From Citrus sinensis (lineage: Eukaryota; Streptophyta; Magnoliopsida; Sapindales; Rutaceae), in assembly GCF_022201045.2 (NCBI RefSeq), contig NC_068559.1, forward strand, positions 3,942,501 through 4,006,500: a stretch of 64,000 bases of DNA, read 5' to 3'. A program made the position numbers and the translations under genes. Under the pieces are notes generated by a model. It saw only the letters and a list, made by a program, of their open reading frames with translations. It searched no databases and was not told where the DNA came from. Each line of letters opens with the position of its first letter. Positions within the stretch are counted from its first letter, which is position 1. Positions 34,810 through 48,077 of the stretch are shown here, piece by piece.

Positions 34810-37800
34810 TTAGCTGCCGTTTTCGGTCATGCTTTTCGAGGAGCTTCTCTGGCCTACTTTCACGTCCATGATATCGCCGATGAGCCCCGGCTGCGATATC
34901 TCCACGTCGTCACCATCGATGTTGGTCTCTCCGTTCATCATCTTGATCGCCGTAGACATTTGAGGCCGGAGTTTGGATTTCTCTTGTACGCATAGTAAGC
35001 CAACCTTCAGGAATCTAATGGCTTCATTTTCTGGGAAGTTGCCATATAGCATGGGATCCACTAGATTCATAAGCTCCTTAGAGTTGTACATTCCCCAAGC
35101 CTGGTTGGAGCCACAGATATTTTGCAATTCGAATATATTTTAATAAAAAGTTTATCCCAATTAAGGTGACATTAATTAGAGTTACGTAACTACCATAAAT
35201 AATATTATAAATAGTCAATATGTTAACACATTGTCACGGTCATCGATTAGTTTAAAAATAATAGCCCTTAATTTTCTTGTAATTTGTTTCGATTAATTGA
35301 CAAGTGACCCTATCACTCACTTTTGATTAATTTGGTTCGACAGATTTGTGAGAAACATAAGATCTTATACCAGAGATGATGAATCCATCGGATTCCGGAT
35401 TTGTCGGTCCTTTGCCAATTTCAGTAGATTAACATTAAATTTGACCAAAATCAATACCACTAATTCAATATAATTTCTGTGTAACATTTTATATATTTTT
35501 TTTATCTACCCAACCCCATGTCACTCCTAAATTAAAATTATTTCTTTAGATTTAAAATCCTTAACCTCTTACTTTCACCGCAATAGAACAACCAACTGAA
35601 TTATCCATTAAGAATATAGTTTCATGTTAATTGATCGTACCTTGTCCACAAGATGATACTCTCCAAGTTGTACATCAAAATCAACTGCTGTTCTTCCACT
35701 GACTATTTCAAGAAGTAGCACTCCAAAACTATAAACATCTGATTTTCGAGTTAAACGTCCGCTGATTGCATACTCTGGAGCTAGATAGCCTCTATTTAAG
35801 AAATAAAAAAATAATCATAAAAAATAAAAAAAGTTAATGTACATGGTTTTAATAACTCAATACAAACTGAACATTTAGTGAATTATTGTTTTTTTTGGTC
35901 AAATAACTCTGTTATCTACAGTTTCATGATGAAGTTATATATTTTGATTGAAGCTTTGTAAAATTAGCTAGAGAGATATGATGCACTTACAGTGTGCCTG
36001 CAACGCGTGTACTAATATGAGTGGTATTTTCTGGGAATAGCTTAGAGAGCCCAAAATCTGAAATTTTAGGATTGAAATTTTGATCCAAAAGAATATTGCT
36101 AGTTTTGATATCTCGATGGACAACATGTGGTTGAATTTCCTCATGAATATAAGCAAGTCCCCGACCAATTCCCATGATAATTTCTCGCCTTGCCTTCCAG
36201 CCAAATTTAGCTCTACGTTTCTCCTCACCTGCCAATTAGTTCAAGAAACCATATGAGTAAAATATTGCCACTCTTATAAAATTACAATACGAATGTTGTA
36301 TCATAAGACAAATGATGTCGCACACATAATGTTTGTTTATTAACTTATACACACTAATGATGGAATAGTAATGCGGCATACCTGACGTATCATTCAAAGA
36401 TGGGTATTGCAAAATGTAAATCAGAAACTCAACACGCATTAAAATGATCGGTGATAGATAAGTTAGATTACAAAATGAGCTTTAACATTGACATGCCTCA
36501 ACACCAAAGATAGGGAGATATATACATACGTACCAAGCAAAGTTTGCGAGAGGCTGTTGTTTGGCATGTAGTCATAAACAAGAATTCTACAAGGCCCGTC
36601 AATGCAACCACCATGAAGCTTTACAAGGTTTTCGTGACAAACATTTACATTGGCCATGGAAGCTACTTCTGACATGAATTCTTTCTCTCCTTGCTTGGAT
36701 TCCACCGAAAGCACTTTCACAGCAACTATTGTTCCATCTTGAAGCCTTCCCTTTAAGATCAAATATTAACATTTTTCAAAAACCAAAACGCTAGTGTTAC
36801 CACAGTCATTTGAATTGGAACCATAAACTCAATTCATACTTATATATATATATATATTCCCAGTATTGACATGCTTCAATAATTAGGACAACATGTACTA
36901 ATAAACATGGTTCGAAATCTGTGATGAGAAGGCTTTCGGCCTATTTTTTCAAAATATAAGTCTAAGCCCATTTGTAAAATAATTTATTGTAATTTGAGAA
37001 TTTGAGAATGCCTTCAACAGCATATTTTTAGAGACGGTTTTTAACAATAAAATAATAATAAAAAACATTAAAAAAGTATTTGGAAAAAAAAAGAAGAAAA
37101 ATGGAACAATCATATATACCGTAATTAATGTAAGATTATAGAATGAACATACCTTATAAACGGAGCCAAATCCACCTTCTCCAATCTTATTGGACCAACG
37201 GAAGCCATTGGTGGCAATTTTCAGTTGATTGTAGGAGAATGCATTAATATTTTTCAGAATTTGTTCACCTTATTTCATGAATTTTTTTTTAAAAAAAATT
37301 AGCTATATGTTAATACATATAATTTTTTATTTTTGAGAAATAATGCATATGATGTTAATTTGCTGAAGACAAATAATTAATTTACATTTAGAGAATGATG
37401 TGACAGCGATGCTGGATTGACATGTAATACCAACTTAAGTGATAGTCAAATGACTCAAATTAATTTGAAAAAAAAAAAAGCAGCTTGTGGAAAGTAAGAT
37501 GCATGAATTATCACATGGAATTATCACATGAAAGTGACGTACAATTATTTTTTTTAGATTTTATGAAATTAATTCTATGTCCATTTCACTTGCTACCTCA
37601 AAAAATAGAGAAAGAGAGCGATTGTCACTTTTCTCCACAAAAATTTTAGGATGAATTGTTCATTAAAAATTTTGACGTTTAGGGCAACGGGAGTATTATA
37701 AAAATTGTAGGGGATAAGTGATAAAAGAAGAATTATTAAAGTAGAAAAGTTATAATTCTCAAAAAGTAAAAATAGGAAAATTAAAAAAAAAAAGTTTGGG

Positions 37801-38314
37801 CACTTGGCAACTAGCCTAAGCCTTCAGCCGCCGTGGATGGCTGGATTTGTTGACAATTGCGACTCTAATATTGAATATGGGGAAAATGAACTATCACAAG
37901 GTAAATTACTAGATAAAATTTTGTGTAAATAGAGTTATTAAAACATAAAAATCATTAATTTCATAATTTAATTATGCCACGAGTTGAACAAACTTTTATT
38001 TTTTTTACAATTTGTTATAGGAAGAACTGGTTCTCCAATTTTTTTTTAAAAAATGCATAAATTCATTCGAGGGTAAGACTCTAATCTCTAGATAAGGGCA
38101 CTAAAAACATAACACAACTAATGATTCTATATATGTAGCTTTCTATGAAAGAACCAGAAATGTTACATAAAATGATCAGATGAAGATGAAGAAAAGACAG
38201 GTGAAAAGAGATTTTTTTTTTTTAATTTTGCAGATAAATTTATAAATTACCTCCTATTGTGTTCTCCGCAGAGACTCTTGATGGAAAAGAAAAGCAAGAA
38301 AAAATGGACTTCAT
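34810..38314 (-). CDS. Receptor-like cytoplasmic kinase (CRPK1/At1g16670 type), copy A
   Basis: Ser/Thr kinase without an ectodomain. Six exons join in phase to 358 aa: 38251-38314, 37153-37268, 36534-36750, 35991-36228, 35641-35791, 34810-35100. The short N terminus (MKSIFSCF) has Cys but no signal peptide. Kinase motifs are all present: glycine loop [10 protein letters not shown] at the end of exon 2, VAVKVL with the catalytic lysine in exon 3, HRDIKTSN and DFGLSKL in exon 4, GYLAPEYA (APE) in exon 5, and [12 protein letters not shown] near the end. The exon pattern matches cold-responsive protein kinase 1 homologues. HRD with Arg makes it an RD-type, probably active kinase in cytoplasmic stress signalling (inferred). 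It is the 3'-most member of a four-copy tandem cluster. Confidence 0.92.
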
Positions 38315-39374
38315 TTCATCAAATTCAAATATGCAGGGCTTGCAGGAAATTGAATTTTTTTATCAGTTATTACTTCTGAACTTCCATGGCCGCGGATGCC
38401 AACACCTGCGGCTTTGTCAAATACAAATGAAAGAAAGATAAAAAGAGACACTCGACATTACAACAAAATGTGATGAGTTAAGTGGCTCTTAGCTAATTTA
38501 AGGTTTATATATAAATGATCATAAAAATGAGAAATATTTTATTGCCGATTGGGTCGAGAGTGGAGTCACAATTAAACCGGATTAAGTGGGGGACAATGCA
38601 TTTCAATTCATGGACAAATTGAGTGGGAAATTAAAGAGAGTGGGGTGGCGGGCCTGGCGGCTGGTCTAAAATTATATTTAATTTCCTGCTGACTTTAATC
38701 CGAAGACCAAAAATAAGTGGAATTAATGGTATGACAAACTCGTATTGCAACTTAAATTTCTACAACTACTCATTGGAAGTGTTGCCATCAATCAACAACG
38801 TACATTTCTATTACAGATTAATTGAACATGTGCCTTAATCCAAAATTTCGACATCATCACAACTTCGTCTCAGAAGATATTCATAATTAATAGTTTATTT
38901 TATTCAAGTAATATGCAGATAATCAATATTATAATTCTTTCTCTCTTCTCTCTCTTTTACTCTATTTGCTTCTTTCTCTTTTCCATACTAGCGGACCAGG
39001 TCAAGAAGTCCACCGCTCAACTCTACTGATTATTATTATTATTTGGAAAATTTATGAAAATAGTCCAAAAGCAGGATCAATTTAGGAATTCAAAATGTAC
39101 ATTTTGAACCAAAGGCCCCTTAGTAATTTTATATGGAGCTCTGATCGCTCTTCCAATCACTAGTGGATTGAGTACATGACATGTCAATCTCCATAGCTCA
39201 TCGACAGCATGTCTAGCTAGCCAGTGCACCACATTAATTAGTTGCACCAATGGGCCTTCATGTTTGAAATGCCATTTTCATAATTTATTTTTTGTGCTGA
39301 TTTTTTTGAACAAAGTAAAGCATCCTCGTGGCTTTATCCTAGGAGATAAATAGAAAATGCTTTCCTTTTCTATG
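38315..39374. other. Spacer between RLCK copies A and B
   Basis: Upstream region of copy A and the truncated 3' side of copy B. Exon 6 of copy B is absent here. No other gene. Confidence 0.55.
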
Positions 39375-41140
39375 TCAAAATCGACTGCTGTTCGTCCACC
39401 GAATATTTCAAGAAGTAGCCCCCCAAAACTATATACATCTGATTTGCAAGTTAAACGTCCGGTTATTGCATATTCTGGAGCAAGATAGCCCCTAATTTAG
39501 AACATAAAATAATCTATATTAACAAAAAAGTTAAAAAAACATTAAGTACATAATATCTTAAGAGAAATAACATTTTATTTAAGTTCTTGATAAATTTTTT
39601 AAGTATATATATATATATATATATGCTGCACTTACAACGTGCCAGCAGCATGTGTACTAATATGAGTAATATTTTCTGGGAATAATTTGTAGAGGCCAAA
39701 TTTTGATATTTTGGGATTGAAATTTTGATCCAAAAGAATATTGTTAGCTTTGATATCTCGATGCACAATTTGTTGGTTTTATTTCTTCATGAATATAAGC
39801 AAGCCCTCGAGCAATTCCTAATGCAATTTCTCGCCTCGCTATCCAGTTAAATTTAACTCTATTTTTCTACTGACCTATGGTTAATTCAATAAACAATATG
39901 AGTATACTGCAACACTTGTAAAATTATAATTACAAAATTTGCATCACTAATATTTTTTTGGAATAGTTACTATCTAAAGATATAAATTATACATGCATTT
40001 GTGGTACAGCCCATAAATTTGCTGATAAACTTTACTCCCACTGACAACATATATTGAGATAAATTTATCCATTTTCCATAGTTTTGTGAAAAGAAAAAGA
40101 GCCTCTATGGAAGCTTGAAGTGGTGCTCACCAGTCCAATGACTGATTTGCATCACTAATCGACTATAGATCAACGATGAAATGAGTAATATTATACTTAC
40201 ATAATTAAGATGTATCGTTTGTATCCCCTCATCTAATGCTAGGTACCAAAACAGTGGCATATTAATTGTGAATGATATATAGAGTCAACTAATATATGAC
40301 ACATTACACGTATCATTAAATAAATAGGGACAGATTATTGTTAGGAAATCAACTCCACAATTCAAGCATCAACCCGTCAAAGAATCATGTGGGCAATCGG
40401 ACATTTGATCTGCTGCCACGGGTTTCAAATAATCACTCAAAAATTGCACATCTTCATGTATATAAACACTGTATCGATTGAATAAAAGTAGAGAAAACTA
40501 ATTCAGTTTTCATTCAACAATTTCAAAAAATTTTCATAGTATCAGAGCGTGAGAATTACATTTGGAAAAAAGCCATTCATCCTGAAGGGGAAAAGTTGGA
40601 TGCTAGTTCAATTAAGTAACAACATGTTAACATTCTCAAACATATCCTAATATAAAAGATAGAGGGAAAATTTATATTGTACCAAGAAACGTTTGAGAGA
40701 GACTGCCGTTTTGCATGTAGTCATAAACAAGAATTCTGGAGGGCCCATCGATGCAACCACCATGAAGGTTACCAGATTTTCGTGACAAATATTTATATTG
40801 GCCATGGAAGCAACTTCCGACATGAATTCTGTTTCTCCTTGCTTGGATTCCACTGAAAGCACTTTCACCGCAACCACTGTTCCATCTTCAAGCCTTCCCT
40901 TTAAGATCAAATATCCATTCTTCAACAAATCAATTAAGTTTCTATGTATATATTTTGAAGTTATTAGAATTAATCAAACCAAAACCTATAAGTTTAATGT
41001 AAAAATTAAAATTAGAGTATGAACATGCATACCTTGTAAACGGAACCAAAGCCACCTTCGCCAATTTTATTGGATGTACGGAAGCCGTTGGTAGCAATTT
41101 CAGTTCGTTGTAGGATATTTTTGAAAACTTGTACCCCTGT
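39375..41140 (-). pseudogene. RLCK copy B, pseudogene
   Basis: Remnant of the same kinase. Exon 5 (39375-39490), exon 4 (about 39637-39875), exon 3 (40681-40906) and exon 2 (41036-41140) are recognisable by [32 protein letters not shown] and [11 protein letters not shown]. Lesions: a single-base loss in exon 2 (CTGAAATTGC where copy A has CTGAAAATTGC) plus a missing codon block before it, a one-base loss after HENLV in exon 3, an in-frame TAG at the start of exon 4, and a one-base gain just before HRD. Exon 6 and exon 1 are missing. An LTR remnant sits between exons 3 and 4. Cannot encode a kinase. Confidence 0.88.
40339..40536 (+). mobile_element. LTR of a retrotransposon, remnant with primer-binding site
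   Basis: Begins TGTTAGGAAATC, ends TTTTCA, has a TATATAAAC box and an AATAAAA signal inside, and is followed at once by TAGTATCAGAGC (40537-40548), one base off the Met-tRNA primer site. The order is that of a 5' LTR plus leader. No internal genes or second LTR are found within the next 150 bp, so most of the element is lost. It interrupts RLCK copy B. Confidence 0.65.
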
Positions 41141-42548
41141 ACTTTTCTTGAATAATTAATTATTGAGTATTGAGAATGATGAAATAACCATGCATGACGT
41201 TTGATTAGGAGACATATTTTTTGACCTATTAAAACAGGTAGCTCTAGAAATTATCATGAAAGTGACGTATAAATAATCATACATATAAAAGACGATAATT
41301 TTAATATGTTTGTAGGTTATATTCAAAGCAAATGTATATATCTTATATCTATGGATGGCTTTCTCAATAATGGCCAGCCAGCCTGCAGCATCAATAAGGT
41401 CATTCATAATAGCCGATTACTTGATTGATGACTTATTTGTTTTCTTGACAAATGCCATCTGATTAAATTATTGTGATACGTTGAGGGGATAAAGATGCGT
41501 GCACTCATTAAATAAGTGAACTTTTATAAGACTTTTTCTGCCTCTTGAAAATACACAATTGGCAAACCAGAAATGCTGTATTATGTTTTTTTTTTAATTA
41601 AAAAAATGTTGTACTAGATGATTAGGGTAAAAAGCAAAAGAGAATTGATTGTTTAAAAAATTAACCAATTAATAAAATACACACATCCTTCGCAGGATTT
41701 ATATTTTTTTATCATTTACTCCTATCTCTTTAGTGAAACAAACTCTTAACTATTTTATGGGTTAATTTCTGTATCAACTTATTGAAAGCCAGACCACTCT
41801 CTTGCCAATTAATTTTGATTTCTCATCGTGTTCATTAACTTCAGATATCGAGCTAATATCAAGTTGAATTCGATTTGAGCTAATTTTATCTTATTAACAC
41901 TCTTGTAACTATAACATAGATAAGCAAGATTTAAATTTTAAACCTTTAATTTGTGTAAAATGTCACTAGTTGATCTAATTACCGTCCCAAATTTTCTTAA
42001 TTTTCCCATTAGTAGTTCAATGTAATTATTTCGGAAGAACACGAGGCACTTGTGCCCTACCTAAGATTGAGAAACAGAAAGCGGGTTCAATCATTGACTC
42101 AGCAGCCAGGCTTTCAACAATGGATTAATTGAATTATTCAACCCTACTGTATCCAAACTACAGTCCAAGGTCAAAGTGAGTCCTTAAACTTTGAGAATTT
42201 GACAAAATATGAAGAATTTGTCAAATTGCTACTTTTGCATGTCAATAAAGGGAGTTGTCAATTATGTAATCCCCAAACCTTTTCAGAATAACTTGGTATT
42301 CGCTTTCAATTTTCAAAATTTGTGTGCTTGCGTAATTTGGATCATCAATTGGGTGGTAAATAAGCCAGAGAGACTAAGGAGTTTCAGTCGTCTAAATTGC
42401 TTTGCCCTAAAAATATCTCAAGCCCCCCCCCCCCTCCTTTTTTTATATACTGATAATACAGACAACTAATATTTACAACTATTATTCCAACAAACAATTA
42501 TTGATGTTTACAATTAGACAATTAACTAAGACAACAACTTTACATTAA
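41141..42548. other. Upstream flank of RLCK copy B
   Basis: AT-rich. A poly-C run is at about 42424-42434. The stretch at 42180-42360 resembles flanks upstream of copies C and D, supporting block duplication. No gene seen. Confidence 0.5.
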
Positions 42549-43253
42549 TGGTGCGTTTACTTCATGGAATGAGAATGAGAATCAATTTACCAATAATATT
42601 AAATAATGTAATTTTCATTAACTAGATGCATGTATAAATATTATTATAAAATGATATTAATTAAAAAAATAAAATTAATAATAATAAATGTTAATAATGA
42701 TAATATTAGAGTAATGATACAGCCACAAACTCTTGTACAAACTTATTTTGTACAAACTGACGTGGCATTAATTCATTGGTTGAATGAAAATATAAATTAA
42801 TAAAAACAAATCATGTGGGCCAAGTGATATTTAATTCAACCAATCTTATCAAGCCACATCAGTTTGTACAAAATAAGTTTGTACAAGAGTTTGTGGCTGT
42901 ATCATTACTCATAATATTAATAAAAAAATTAATAACAATAATTAATAATAACTAAAATGATAAAGTTAATAAAATTCAATAATAATAATAATAATGAAAT
43001 TTAAAATAATAAAATTAATTGTGATTTGAACGAGGATAATTCGGAAAATATGAAAAATTAGAGGGATACAAAAGTAAGTTAAGGGAATGGGAATCCTCAT
43101 TCCCAACCCCCCTCCCCTCATGGGAATGAGATTCTCATTTCTTATTCTCAAATTATGTGAGACCCACATATTTTATTCTCATTCACAAATTACATTTTGC
43201 CAAGTAAATATGGGTTTCATTCTCATTCCCTAAACCCGCAAGTAAACACACTA
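42549..43253. mobile_element. PIF/Harbinger-like element, copy 2, carrying a nested MITE
   Basis: Same family as 7842-9406. The left end is TGGTGCGTTTACTTCATGG, the right end AGTAAACACACTA, with TAA on each side (42546-42548, 43254-43256). GGGAATGAG-type sub-terminal repeats are present. Its AT-rich core was split by a second transposon at 42709-42910; without that insert and its duplication it would be about 494 bp. Confidence 0.75.
42709..42910. mobile_element. Mutator-like MITE nested in the PIF-like element
   Basis: A 202-bp element with 59-bp terminal inverted repeats that differ at only about two positions; ends read GAGTAATGATACAGCCAC and its inverse. It is flanked by the perfect 9-bp duplication ATAATATTA (42700-42708, 42911-42919), the size made by Mutator transposases. 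Non-coding. The near-identical arms suggest recent insertion. Confidence 0.9.
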
Positions 43254-43256
43254 TAA

Positions 43257-46079
43257 ATTCTATGAAACACTCCACCAGATTGTTTATCTTTACAAATATA
43301 CGAGGAATATCTGCTCTACTCACATTTCACCAGAGAAAAGGACTGCAAACTGGCTCCACTCAATCGTTCTTAATTAAGGGAGAATTTATGTAGCTAAAAT
43401 ATTTCAAGCCTTGAACATTGAAACACGTTTAATTCTTTTGACATGGTGTTGCATTATAAAGATCTCATTCTAGTAGGTACTAGCCTTAATTTAACAGGGG
43501 AATAAATAACCTTGCAAATGTTGGCTCAACTTAATAGAGGGATAAATGACCTATAATGAAACTATGGTGACGTAGTCTAAACTGTTAAGTTCATTGTCCC
43601 ACATCGACTAGAATGAATCCTGAGTTAAGTAGGGCTAGGCATATGAGATTTGAGTAACCATCAACTCCAACATATGAAATAATTCTTAAGGTTATAAATA
43701 ATAAAAATGGCTCACATATCACATCCAAGTAAGTACAATATTTCAACTAAAATAAGAAAAGCAAAATAAATAGAAAATGGGAGGGCCTATTTTTTATTAA
43801 AATTTTTGACACAAATCATGAGCCATTAGTTTCAAGCAATTCAATGGTAGATATTAAAAATCAAACTAATATTTAATAATAGTTATTCATCCAACATCAG
43901 ATTTTCTGAAATCAATAGTTCAAAATTTATATAGAAATTTAAGTTATAATAACCTAATCCATTAAAAATACTCTTGAACAGTGCTACATCCCAAACTAAT
44001 GATTTAATAAATTGGGGGATATTTTAACTTAAAATTTTTATACAAAATTTCAATTATTGATCTCACACAATTCAATGGTAGACATTGAAAGTCAAAATAG
44101 CAATTAATGATGCCAATGTTGGAAAATTTGAATGATTAAATACTCTCTTTTCTTGTGAACTCAATACAACTCCTCAATTAGAATTCTTTAAGAACTAAAA
44201 AGCTTTACTACTTCTTGTTTGCTTAAACCATATAAGAGATGAGGTACTTATACTTGTTACAACTTAATCACAACCATACACTAGCCTAACTACCACACAA
44301 ATCATATTAAACCTAACAACTATACCCAACATCACAAATTCTACTTACCACATTATCACATTTAACGCAATTTTTAATTACCTAAAGAAGCTTCCTTTAG
44401 CTAGATCAAAGGTAATTTGGGCTTCAAAGTTGTGTGGATCAAGTTTATGATCCAACAACCAATTCACTCACCATAAAATTATATTATATCGATGGCTCAA
44501 ATTTTATATCAAAATTTTAAGTTGAAATATTCTTTCCCTAATAAATCACATTCGATGCATTTTAAAGCATTTCAACACCCTTGAAATTTAAAAAAGTAAT
44601 AGACTTTTCTAGAAGTATATAATGGCGTTTTATTATTATTATAAGTTCACATGAAACTTGGATAAACTCAATACAATATATCGTCCTCTTTTATCTCCAT
44701 TTCACTATCCATTATCGATTTATATACTTCTACTAATCATTCTACAAATTTGGATTTTTTTAAGTTCTTAGAATTAAAGAAGATTTAATTAACAAATAAG
44801 TGCATTAATGTCATAAACATAATTAGAACATGTGGGTAAAAGTGGTAGACAAAGGGCTAGTTTGATATTGCGACAGCTGGAGAAATATGGTATTTGTTCT
44901 ATGTAAATGAAATGAGCTTGCTTATTAAAAAGGTAGCTAAGTGCTTAGTAAAGTGTGTTGTTGCATTAGGTGTGAATTTGAAAAATAGAGTACATGAATT
45001 TGATTTTATTTTATTATAAAAGTGTTGTTTCATTATATAATGACCAAGGTAGATATAAGTTTAAACTAATCTTTATTTATATATCATGGGTCCTCTTCTT
45101 GGCAAAGAAAAATTTTACCATTTGATTATATCCATATTTTTTCCTTGAAATGGCTAGAAAATCTTTATCTAAAATTAGGCCAGATACTCTCTTTAGGGTA
45201 ATTCCATCAAATTCCACCACTGAACCAATTTAAACCAATTTAAATGAAAGCTAAGTGCATATTACAAATTTCAATATTAATTTAAATTCATTATTGAATA
45301 GTTTTCAACATTCTATTTCTATTAATTATTAATTACTATTTATTTCTAATATATAGATATTTTTCTATTAATAATATATATTCCTAATAATTATTAGATA
45401 ATTATGTTAACTTTATTAGAATTCTATTAAATAGATTTGAATTATATAATTTTGATTATTATTATTTTTAATCTTATTTTTTATAATAATATAAATTTTC
45501 ATGGTTTATAGAAAAATAAGATATGATTGTCTTTTTATTAAAAATATTAATATTATAATAGAAATTTTAAAAAGATGAGATTGCTTATTGGATAAACTGC
45601 TTATAAAAAGTAATCTCATATTTGCTTTTAAAATTTTTTGTTAAAATGGAGAAACTTATAAAATAAGCAACTTTTAAATAACTTATCAAGGTTTTTGTCA
45701 AAATTTATGAAATAAGTAACTTATAGCACTTAATATGAAATGGGGAAAATTTGCATAATGTTATTGAATTTTTTTTCCTTTAAATGGGCTCACTTTTAAA
45801 AGTTTGAAAGCATAGAAGAAAGGACCTTTTTGGTATTTAGATACTGTGACTTAAAATCTACAGCAATTCTAAAAGGAAAAAAAAAACTGACTATAAAATA
45901 AAAGTTAATGTTATATTGTAAATATAACTTTCAAATTAAAATTTTGCAAAAACAATTTATATATATATGCATAGATATAAATTTTTATCAAACAAGTATT
46001 AGATCAAATCAATCTAATTTCCAAACCACAGTAATAAGTGTTTGCCTAATAATTTAGTGACGTATCTTTTAAGATACAA
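43257..46079. other. Intergenic with LTR debris
   Basis: No gene seen. A solo LTR lies at 44117-44457. A motif TTCAATGGTAGA recurs at 43840 and 44071 within related stretches of about 230 bp, a probable older duplication. A TCCCACATCGA motif near 43599 resembles many plant LTRs. The rest is AT-rich. Confidence 0.5.
44117..44457. mobile_element. Solo LTR
   Basis: Begins TGTTGGAAA and ends TCCAACA, a TG..CA bounded unit with a short inverted end. Flanks are GCCAA (44112-44116) and ACCAA (44458-44462), a 5-bp duplication with one change. No internal domain follows, so the element probably collapsed by recombination between its LTRs. Confidence 0.65.
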
Positions 46080-46132
46080 CTACCAACCACACTGCAACGG
46101 ATCTTCTTTTTCTGCAGCATTGCTTCTATGAT

Positions 46133-46945
46133 TAGGGATGACAAATATCCAATTATGGATGGATAATATCCATCCAAACACAAATCCATAATTATCCATA
46201 ATGGATATATCCATATCCATATCTAATATTTAATATTGGACATGGATATGGATTTTATCCATATAGCTATGGAGATCCCTGGATATCCATAGATATTTTA
46301 TTTTTATTATATAAAAATAATAATATAAAATAGTTAAAATTCCAATATCAAATTTGGCTATTAAACTATTTATATTAGTAATATATATATATATAATAAA
46401 ATGGCGGTCCAGTGGTCAGTGGCGGCGGTCCGACAACTTTCCGGCGAATTCCGGCGGAGGTCCGGCGACCTTCCGGCGAAGCCAACGGTGGTCCGGCGAC
46501 CTTCCGGCAAGGTCCGACGGTAATTCCGGCGATGTCCGACGGTGGTGGTCCTGCAAGGTCCGGTGGAGGTCTATTTATAATATTAAATTAATAAAATAAA
46601 ATAATAATTATTAATAGTATTAAATAAGTTAAAAAATTAAAGGATAATTTTGAAAACTTTAATTTTTAATATAAGAGGAATTTAAAATTTTCACTAGTTA
46701 ATATAATATTTTTACAATTGTTTGTTTATTATATTTTTAATTTTTAATTTTATAAAATTAAAATTTTTTAAACTTGTGTTGGGTTAAACGAATATCCATT
46801 GGGTAAAAAAAATTATCCATATCCATCTAGATATAATTTTAAAATACCAATTTTAAGATCCAAAAATTTTTGAATGGATATTATCCGATCTAATTGGATA
46901 AATATTGTGAATATTCATTATGGAGCGATCCAGTTGCCATCTCTA
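46133..46945. mobile_element. hAT-like element inside the nad2 NUMT
   Basis: An 813-bp element. It begins TAGGGATGACAAATATCC and ends GTTGCCATCTCTA, with the perfect 8-bp duplication TCTATGAT (46125-46132, 46946-46953). Repeated GGATATCCAT-type sub-terminal motifs occur. No transposase. Contains a GC-rich minisatellite. Confidence 0.85.
46401..46570 (+). repeat. GC-rich degenerate minisatellite (TCCGGCGA-type)
   Basis: About 15 imperfect copies of a short GGTCCGGCGA / TTCCGGCGA unit, about 60% GC inside an AT-rich hAT element. It leaves an open frame of 81 codons rich in Ser, Arg and Gly, probably a by-product of the repeat. Confidence 0.8.
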
Positions 46946-47220
46946 TCTATGATCTTAGGGCATTGGCCGCCATGACGCAAATGAAAGTAAAAAGACTTCT
47001 AGCTCATAGTTCAATTGGACACGTAGGTTATATTCATATTGTTTTCTCATGTGGAGCCATAGTAGGCGATCCTCTTGAGCTTTTGGCTGTTTCTTAGAAT
47101 GAAGTAGCTTTTCGTCGCCCCACCAAACGGAAGAAGTCACTATCAAACAGCTCGCCCTCGCCCTACCGAAGCCCCCAATAACTAAGAACGAAATTGGTCT
47201 GCACCCAACAGGCCTTAGTT

Positions 47221-48077
47221 GATGAATATTGCCTTTGCGATTTATGTAATTTAATCAACTAATAATTTTTTTAAAAAAAGAAATATGATTTTTTTTTGTC
47301 ATAGTGCCCTATTAATAAATATACCCCACGGAAAAGATTGAAAATAATTTTATTTTATAAATTATCCCAATCTAATACTAAAACTTATCCATATATGGCT
47401 AGTAATATTTAGATTATTTATTTTGTTTCAATACATCCTCCTCTATTTAAATCGTGGATATAAAATTTTTCATATGATTGATTATTTAGTTGATACATAT
47501 AAAAAATTATTATCAAGGATCAATACAAAATATCTTAAAAATTAAAAAAAAATTATATCATATTCAACACAGTAATCAAATACTTAACGCACTGCCAACA
47601 CACAACTCAATTCTTTTGAATTTTATGGCATGAGTAAACCTCACTTTATCAAGTTATGTCTGGAAAAAGCAAAATTGAAAAGTGGTTTTGAACTTTTGGT
47701 TAGGGATAACAAATGGGCCGGGCCGGGCTTGAGCTGCCATCAGCACAGAATAGGATTGCCCTTTCCGGTAAATGTATTTCTGAAATTTATTTTAAAAGTT
47801 GTAAATCCTTAATTGTAGCTAGAATCTCAATCAAATTAAACAAATAATAAAGAATTCACTAAGAAAAGAAATAGATACAACACAGCGTTTAATATTGATC
47901 CAAAATCATATCGAATCACTAAAACAAACTTTCTTATTTTTTCTTTTTTTACATTTTGGATCTATAACTTTACAATACTGACATTTAAGCCCAACATTTT
48001 GTCAGATAATTAATCTCTATTGCATGTACAACTGCTGGCCGTGTGTTCTGGACATGATACTTTGTCAGGAGCTTTTG
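47221..48077. other. Spacer 3' of RLCK copy C
   Basis: AT-rich, no gene. Around 47700-47720 a TAGGGATAACAAATGGGCC stretch resembles a hAT terminus, but no partner end was found. Confidence 0.5.

Larger units (their letters stand above)
46080..47220 (+). pseudogene. Nuclear copy of mitochondrial nad2 (NUMT), split by a hAT element
   Basis: The left piece (about 46080-46132) and right piece (46954 to about 47220) join across the hAT insertion to read FFFCSIASMIL, then ALAAMTQMKVKRLLAHSS and IGHVGYI, as in plant mitochondrial NADH dehydrogenase subunit 2. Similarity to the protein stops after FSCGAI. The following GC-richer stretch to about 47220 may be the adjacent nad2 group II intron. It lacks any start and is not expressed as a protein. 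It is a relic of organelle DNA transfer; exact borders are uncertain. Confidence 0.8.

Noticed and set aside
47700-47760. hAT-like terminus (TAGGGATAACAAATGGGCC)
   Set aside because: A matching inverted end and 8-bp duplication were not found, so no element was called.
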